64,000 nt of DNA from positions 1 to 64,000 of the forward strand of contig JAHCLO010000013.1 of assembly GCA_026125285.1 (NCBI GenBank), written 5' to 3'. A model generated the notes under the pieces. The model did not search any database. It was not told the DNA's origin and saw only the letters and a list, made by a program, of their open reading frames with translations. Shown in pieces: positions 59,937 to 64,000 of this stretch. This DNA is from Verrucomicrobiia bacterium. GTDB taxonomy: Bacteria; Verrucomicrobiota; Verrucomicrobiia; Limisphaerales; JADLHS01. Position numbers and translations under genes: made by a program. Position 1 is the stretch's first letter. Each line of letters opens with the position of its first letter.

Positions 59937-61811
59937 ATGAGAACAAGAGCGCTCAAAGAACTTCGTCTGCTCCGCTTCCCATGGTTGGTCGCGGCAATCG
60001 CCAGCAGCTTGCTTCCGCTGCAATCCTGGTTCGATAATCCGTTTGGCGACAACTTCGCGCTGACCTTTCTGTTCGGTGCGGGCCCGTTCGCATTTGTCGC
60101 CAGCGTTGTGCTGTTGGGTGCCCTATCGTTTGGGACGGAGTTTCAGCACGGCACACTTCAATTCCTCCTCAGTCAGCCTTTGCGGCGACGCCAGGTGTGG
60201 ACCGAGAAACTCCTGACGATGGGCCTTGCGGTTGCCACGCTCGCCATCGTTTACGGGTTGATGCTGTTGATGGCGAAACAGCTTACCCCTTGGTGGAAGC
60301 CATTGGCTCCCGAAACAGCCATATTCACGGTTGTGCAAACCCTTTGGCTAGGAACTGCGTTTACGCTCGCAGCCGTAGGTTCCGCTGGATTCTGGACGTT
60401 GATTGCGCGATCAACGCTTGGCGGGATAGCTTTCAGCTTTGCCGCGATGTCACTCGGAACATTGGCCGTGGATTCAGTTCTCGAAAGATTCTTCGAGGCA
60501 ACTCTCCTGTCGGACGGCTGGTTGCGTGTGACTAGTCTGATGGTTGCCGGTGCGACTTACTCAGGAGTCTTTCTGTGGCTGGGCTGGCGCAAGTTCACGC
60601 GGTTGGAGATTCGAGATGTCACCGTGTCCAAAAGCCTCACCTTGCCGGAGTGGGTTACTTTCCGAAAGCTGGCGATGCTCCTGCGTTGTCAGCCCACGGG
60701 CAGTCTGCGGAATCTACTGCGCAAGGAAGTGTGTTTGCAGAAGCCCATTCTGACAATCGCCGCCGTGTTTGTGGTTTGTTGGTTGGTGACGCTCGGACTA
60801 TTCGCCCTCCAACCTGCGCGCGCCGAACTCTGGAATGGAATTCTCAATGGCCTGACGGTGGTTCACGTGACGATTGTCGTATTGCTGGCTGGGTGCGTGT
60901 CACTGGGCGAAGAGAAGGCGTTGGGTCTGGCCGCGTGGCATTTGACGCAGCCGGTTTCGGTGCGTCGTCAATGGTTCGTCAAGCTGGCCGTTTCCGCCGG
61001 GGTGCTTGTGATCGTGGGTGTGGTCCTGCCATGGTTGCTCGCCTGGAGCATCTCGTTCAAGACCAGGGTGGGCTTCGCTTATCTCGTCGCTGACCGGGAA
61101 CGTATTGGCTTGTATGTGACGTTGTTGGTGATGGCCGCGGTGTTCATCCTGAGTTTCTGGTCGGCGTCGCATATCGAGAACACGGTTCACGCGGCGCTGG
61201 CAGCGCTGCTGGTCTGTGTCGCGATCATACCCACGGTTATGTTCGCCAATTCACTCGCCGCCGATTTTGGGGGATTGCAGACAGGCCTGATCAGTTGGTT
61301 GATTGCTCAGTTTCAACTCCCGCCAGATGTCTTCCTGCGCTCTCCGGGTTGGGTTGCCCTGGGCACGTACTATGTCTTGCTGGCCATTGTGCTGATGTTA
61401 CTCGCGCAAAGTCTGGCCCGGTTCCGGCGGGCGCGACCACAAGGCACCGCTTTGTTACAGTCTGCCATCGTGCTGCTCGCACTGGTCTTTGCCGGCACCT
61501 TTTGGTGGAGCGACTTCGCAAAATCTGCTCAACGACAGGTCGGACCTCTCACTTATTCGCTGATCAGCGCCTTGGTGGCGTTGCCGCCGGCGAAAACCAT
61601 GATGGACTCAGGCCAGCCCTGCGTGGTGAGTGCTCAGGAGTTGGAACAAACCGGGATGTTGTCGGCACCAGCCAAGGTGTGGTTGCGGAACGCGCAATTA
61701 ACCTACGCGCCGCCGCAGCGGGCAAGTCAATCGCCCAACGGCCAGGCGCGGTCGCGTCCCACAGTGACGGTTCACTTCCCGAATGGCCGGGAGTATTCGT
61801 GGTCCTGGTAG
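59937..61811 (+). CDS. ABC exporter permease (fused, two-module)
   Basis: A 624-residue membrane protein. It contains two similar modules of about six helices, residues about 15-225 and 275-500, each with an ABC-2-like start (ALKELRLLRFPWLVAA and LLRKEVCLQKPILTIAA). LGALSFGTEFQHGTLQFLLSQPLRRRQVWTEK and LAGCVSLGEEKALGLAAWHLTQPVSVRRQWFVK are the two ATPase-coupling segments. The C-terminal 100 residues are a soluble, likely extracytoplasmic domain. The fusion would let one polypeptide form a full transmembrane part with two ATPases. Cargo unknown; YtrA-type operons often respond to cell-wall antibiotics. Confidence 0.85.
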   Translation: MRTRALKELRLLRFPWLVAAIASSLLPLQSWFDNPFGDNFALTFLFGAGPFAFVASVVLLGALSFGTEFQHGTLQFLLSQPLRRRQVWTEKLLTMGLAVATLAIVYGLMLLMAKQLTPWWKPLAPETAIFTVVQTLWLGTAFTLAAVGSAGFWTLIARSTLGGIAFSFAAMSLGTLAVDSVLERFFEATLLSDGWLRVTSLMVAGATYSGVFLWLGWRKFTRLEIRDVTVSKSLTLPEWVTFRKLAMLLRCQPTGSLRNLLRKEVCLQKPILTIAAVFVVCWLVTLGLFALQPARAELWNGILNGLTVVHVTIVVLLAGCVSLGEEKALGLAAWHLTQPVSVRRQWFVKLAVSAGVLVIVGVVLPWLLAWSISFKTRVGFAYLVADRERIGLYVTLLVMAAVFILSFWSASHIENTVHAALAALLVCVAIIPTVMFANSLAADFGGLQTGLISWLIAQFQLPPDVFLRSPGWVALGTYYVLLAIVLMLLAQSLARFRRARPQGTALLQSAIVLLALVFAGTFWWSDFAKSAQRQVGPLTYSLISALVALPPAKTMMDSGQPCVVSAQELEQTGMLSAPAKVWLRNAQLTYAPPQRASQSPNGQARSRPTVTVHFPNGREYSWSW

Positions 61812-61864
61812 CTCCAGCAAATCAGCCCACGCTTCCCGCCCAAAGCGCGAACAATGGATGAGCC

Positions 61865-62050
61865 GTGAAACGAACCATGAAGATCCTATTCGGAATCGTT
61901 GCCAGGGTGGTTGGCATGGACCCGACGAAGCCTGCACTTGCGCAGTGGGGACAGCGAGGATACCTGACGGGCCTCAGCGTCGCGCTGTTCCTACTTGGCG
62001 TCTTGTTGACGCTCGCTGGCGGTGGCGCGGCAATTCACGATTCGGGCTGA
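61865..62050 (+). CDS. Small membrane protein
   Basis: A 61-residue protein with one clear membrane helix (about 34-55, LTGLSVALFLLGVLLTLAGGG) preceded by an amphipathic, basic N-terminus. It starts at a GTG 54 bases after the permease and may be the last member of the exporter operon. No family is recognised. It could be a chance frame. Confidence 0.4.
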   Translation: MKRTMKILFGIVARVVGMDPTKPALAQWGQRGYLTGLSVALFLLGVLLTLAGGGAAIHDSG

Positions 62051-62141
62051 CCGACCGTAATAAGCCGGTCACGAACCGGCGCGCCGATGAAGCGAGCGTG
62101 AATGGTATGGGTCAGTGTTCTGCCGGCCGGATGGAAGCCGA

Positions 62142-62570
62142 CTAAGCCTTGTACCGCAATCCCCAGGTCCTCAGCAGTTCGCGACAGACGCCCGCAAAAT
62201 CCCCAGCCGCGTTCACCATCTGGAAGCTGGCCAAGGCCCAATGGAGTTTTTCGTAGTCGCACTTGCGACGAACCACCGGCACGATCCGGTTTTGAAAACG
62301 CCGCTGAATGAGCGCGTAGGAGAGTTCCCGTTTCACCCACATGGACCTCACCGCTTGGGGCGTAAGAATGACGACGAACCAATCGCACCGGCGCAACGCC
62401 AGCCCAATCTCCTCCTGCCATTGCTGCGCGCCCCGTAGATGCATCCGGCTATACCAAACGCTGATACCATGTCGCCGAAGCACCCGCGCCAGTCTATCGG
62501 CAAAACGACGATCACCGGTGGCGTGGGAAAGGAACACTTCCCGGGGCTGGGGCCGAGGTTTGCGTTTCAA
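62142..62570 (-). CDS. Stand-alone TIR-domain protein B
   Basis: A 142-residue TIR domain. EVFLSHATGDRRFADRLARVLRRHGISVWYS is strand A to strand B, RCDWFVVILTPQAVRSMWVKRELSYAL carries strand C and the WVxxE helix, and NRIVPVV is strand D. Glu82 occupies the place of the NADase catalytic Glu in TIR enzymes such as SARM1. No receptor, nuclease or STAND domain is attached. Its start overlaps TIR gene A by four bases (ATGA), so the two are coupled. TIR enzymes cleave NAD or make cyclic ADP-ribose signals, often in phage defence. Confidence 0.85.
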   Translation of the reverse strand: MKRKPRPQPREVFLSHATGDRRFADRLARVLRRHGISVWYSRMHLRGAQQWQEEIGLALRRCDWFVVILTPQAVRSMWVKRELSYALIQRRFQNRIVPVVRRKCDYEKLHWALASFQMVNAAGDFAGVCRELLRTWGLRYKA

Positions 62571-62977
62571 ACTTTGGCAGGGGTGAGTTCGAATCCGTGC
62601 TCGACGTAGTCAGCGACCTGACGAGCAGCTTCTGCGATGCCTTTATTGAGCCTAACGATGGGAAACCGTTTCAATATCCAAGGAATGTCGGCTGTGGGTT
62701 TTACCATCACCGGGATCAGCCTTCCTCGATACTGGCGCGCACCAAGCGCGAATTCGATTTCCTTACGGACCCAGTCAGACTTCATCGCCTGGGGGGAAAG
62801 CAACACCACCAAGGCTTCGGATTCATTCAAGGCTTTACCAACTTCCAATGCCCAATTCTCACCGGGAAAGAGCGTGTCATCCGCAAACCAGACGATGTGT
62901 CCCGCGTCTTCCAAGCGGGAAGCCAGTTCCCTTGCGACTTCCCGGTCGGATTCAGCGCTGCTTAGAAAGACTTTCAT
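62567..62977 (-). CDS. Stand-alone TIR-domain protein A
   Basis: A 136-residue TIR domain: KVFLSSAESDREVARELASRLEDAGHIVWFADD, SEALVVLLSPQAMKSDWVRKEIEFAL and GRLIPVMVKP. Glu73, in the WVRKE motif, matches the catalytic Glu. It differs from TIR B at most positions, so the pair is not a recent duplication. It starts 42 bases after the icd stop in the same direction and could be read through from it. A TIR pair without other effector genes is unusual. Confidence 0.87.
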   Translation of the reverse strand: MKVFLSSAESDREVARELASRLEDAGHIVWFADDTLFPGENWALEVGKALNESEALVVLLSPQAMKSDWVRKEIEFALGARQYRGRLIPVMVKPTADIPWILKRFPIVRLNKGIAEAARQVADYVEHGFELTPAKV

Positions 62978-63019
62978 GTGCCGAAAAGCTAATGCGATCC
63001 GATCAGAGCGTCAACGTGG

Positions 63020-64000
63020 TTACATGTGCGCGATGATGTTGTCGCCGAACTCCGAGCACTTGATCTGCGTGGCTCCGTCCATTTGCCGGGCGAAGTCGTA
63101 GGTAACCTTCTTCGATCCGATGGCGCCGTTGAGTCCTTGGAGAATCAAATCCGCAGCCTCGGTCCAGCCCAGGTAACGCAGCATCATTTCACCGGACAGC
63201 ACAACCGAACCGGGATTCACCATATCTTGGTTCGCGTATTTCGGCGCGGTGCCGTGCGTGGCCTCGAAGATCGCGTGGCCGGTGAGGTAATTGATGTTAC
63301 CGCCCGGCGCGATGCCGATGCCGCCGACCTGCGCGGCCAGCGCGTCGCTCAAGTAATCGCCATTCAGATTCAAGGTGGCGATCACGTCGAAATCCGTCGG
63401 GCGCGTGAGCACTTGCTGGAGCGTGATGTCGGCGATGGCGTCCTTGATGACGAGGCCCGCGCCGGGCTTGCCATCGGGAATCCGACACCACGGGCCGCCA
63501 TCCATTTCCACCGCGCCAAACTCGCGTTTGGCCAACTCGTAGCCCCAGTCGCGAAACGCTCCCTCGGTGAATTTCATGATGTTGCCCTTATGAACAATGG
63601 TCAGGCTCTTGCGGTGGTTGGCGATGGCGTATTCAAGCGCGGCGCGCACGAGCCGTTCCGTGCCGGGCTGGCTCACGGGCTTGATGCCGATGCCCACGCT
63701 GTCGAACGCCTCGGCGCCAAAGCGGATCTTCTTGAAGGCGGACGGCAGTTCCTGTTGCAGCAGGGCAAGAATCTTCTTCGCTTCCACCGATCCGGCCTGG
63801 TAATCAATGCCGGCGTAAATGTCCTCTGTGTTCTCGCGGAAGATGACCATGTTGACCTTCTCGGGATGCTTCACGGGCGACGGCACGCCGGTGAACCATT
63901 GCACGGGGCGCAGGCAGACGTAGAGATCGAGCATCTGCCGCAACGCCACGTTGAGCGAACGGATGCCACCGCCGACCGGCGTGGTGAGGGGTCCTTTAAT
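63020..64000 (-). CDS. icd: NADP-dependent isocitrate dehydrogenase (5' end outside window)
   Basis: The frame is open to the window edge and reads [22 protein letters not shown] there, so the first part of the protein lies beyond 64000. [135 protein letters not shown] are standard Icd segments; the [10 protein letters not shown] loop binds the cofactor adenosine phosphate. It converts isocitrate to 2-oxoglutarate in the TCA cycle, producing NADPH. Confidence 0.95.
   Translation of the reverse strand: MKGPLTTPVGGGIRSLNVALRQMLDLYVCLRPVQWFTGVPSPVKHPEKVNMVIFRENTEDIYAGIDYQAGSVEAKKILALLQQELPSAFKKIRFGAEAFDSVGIGIKPVSQPGTERLVRAALEYAIANHRKSLTIVHKGNIMKFTEGAFRDWGYELAKREFGAVEMDGGPWCRIPDGKPGAGLVIKDAIADITLQQVLTRPTDFDVIATLNLNGDYLSDALAAQVGGIGIAPGGNINYLTGHAIFEATHGTAPKYANQDMVNPGSVVLSGEMMLRYLGWTEAADLILQGLNGAIGSKKVTYDFARQMDGATQIKCSEFGDNIIAHM

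Noticed and set aside
1..64000. CRISPR arrays, tRNA and rRNA genes, transposase-bearing IS elements
   Set aside because: Looked for regularly spaced repeats, tRNA-like cloverleaf ends and transposase motifs; found none.

Overview
The window is GC-rich, gene-dense bacterial chromosome. The likeliest source is a Verrucomicrobiota bacterium near the Pedosphaera/Limisphaerales group. This is inferred from a Pedosphaera-like HEAT-repeat protein, a tiny Lys/Arg-rich protein of a type I associate with this phylum, a Tat-dependent Gfo/Idh/MocA oxidoreductase, a DUF1080-era style secreted proteome with many PQQ/TIM-barrel proteins, and several families of palindromic dispersed repeats. I saw no tRNA, rRNA, CRISPR array or transposase gene.

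Layout. 1-20 kb holds housekeeping and accessory genes: a gtrA/mauE-like membrane pair, a MOSC protein, a cupin gene behind a textbook FNR-type promoter, a Gfo/Idh/MocA oxidoreductase divergent from an enolase-superfamily enzyme, a large hybrid histidine kinase, a DUF151-holA-STAS cluster, an ABC-2 exporter cluster, msrB, a photolyase and a PLP-dependent deaminase/desulfhydrase. 20-38.4 kb is one long minus-strand respiratory complex I (nuo) locus read from a good promoter at 38.4 kb: nuoA, B, C, [two-gene nucleotidyltransferase module], [PQQ/EF-hand protein], nuoD, nuoI, [42-aa ORF], nuoH, J, K, [HNH gene, nuoL relic, VapBC pair], nuoL, nuoM1, [HEAT protein], nuoM2, nuoN, [metalloprotease]. 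Many of these genes overlap by ATGA. nuoE, nuoF and nuoG are absent and there are two nuoM genes, one lacking the usual TM7 lysine. 38.5-64 kb holds a DCC/lipase-maturation-factor fusion, a roughly 870-base structured non-coding region with its own promoter and end hairpin, a small basic protein, a SecD-like lipoprotein with an M23 peptidase, two secreted glycoside-hydrolase-like proteins, rarD, a secreted flavodoxin, smc, an S9 peptidase, a CNNM/CorC protein, a GntR-ABC exporter operon, two stacked TIR-domain genes and the 3' part of icd.

Most interesting. The nuo locus has been invaded repeatedly without being broken. Three different palindromic repeat families sit in frame inside nuoL, nuoM1 and nuoM2 (and one also inside gtrA), other repeats sit in its intergenic gaps, and a toxin-antitoxin pair lies between a 36-codon relic of the NuoL N-terminus and the intact nuoL. 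The structured minus-strand RNA candidate at 40.5-41.4 kb and the TIR-TIR pair at 62.1-63.0 kb are the best candidates for undescribed systems.
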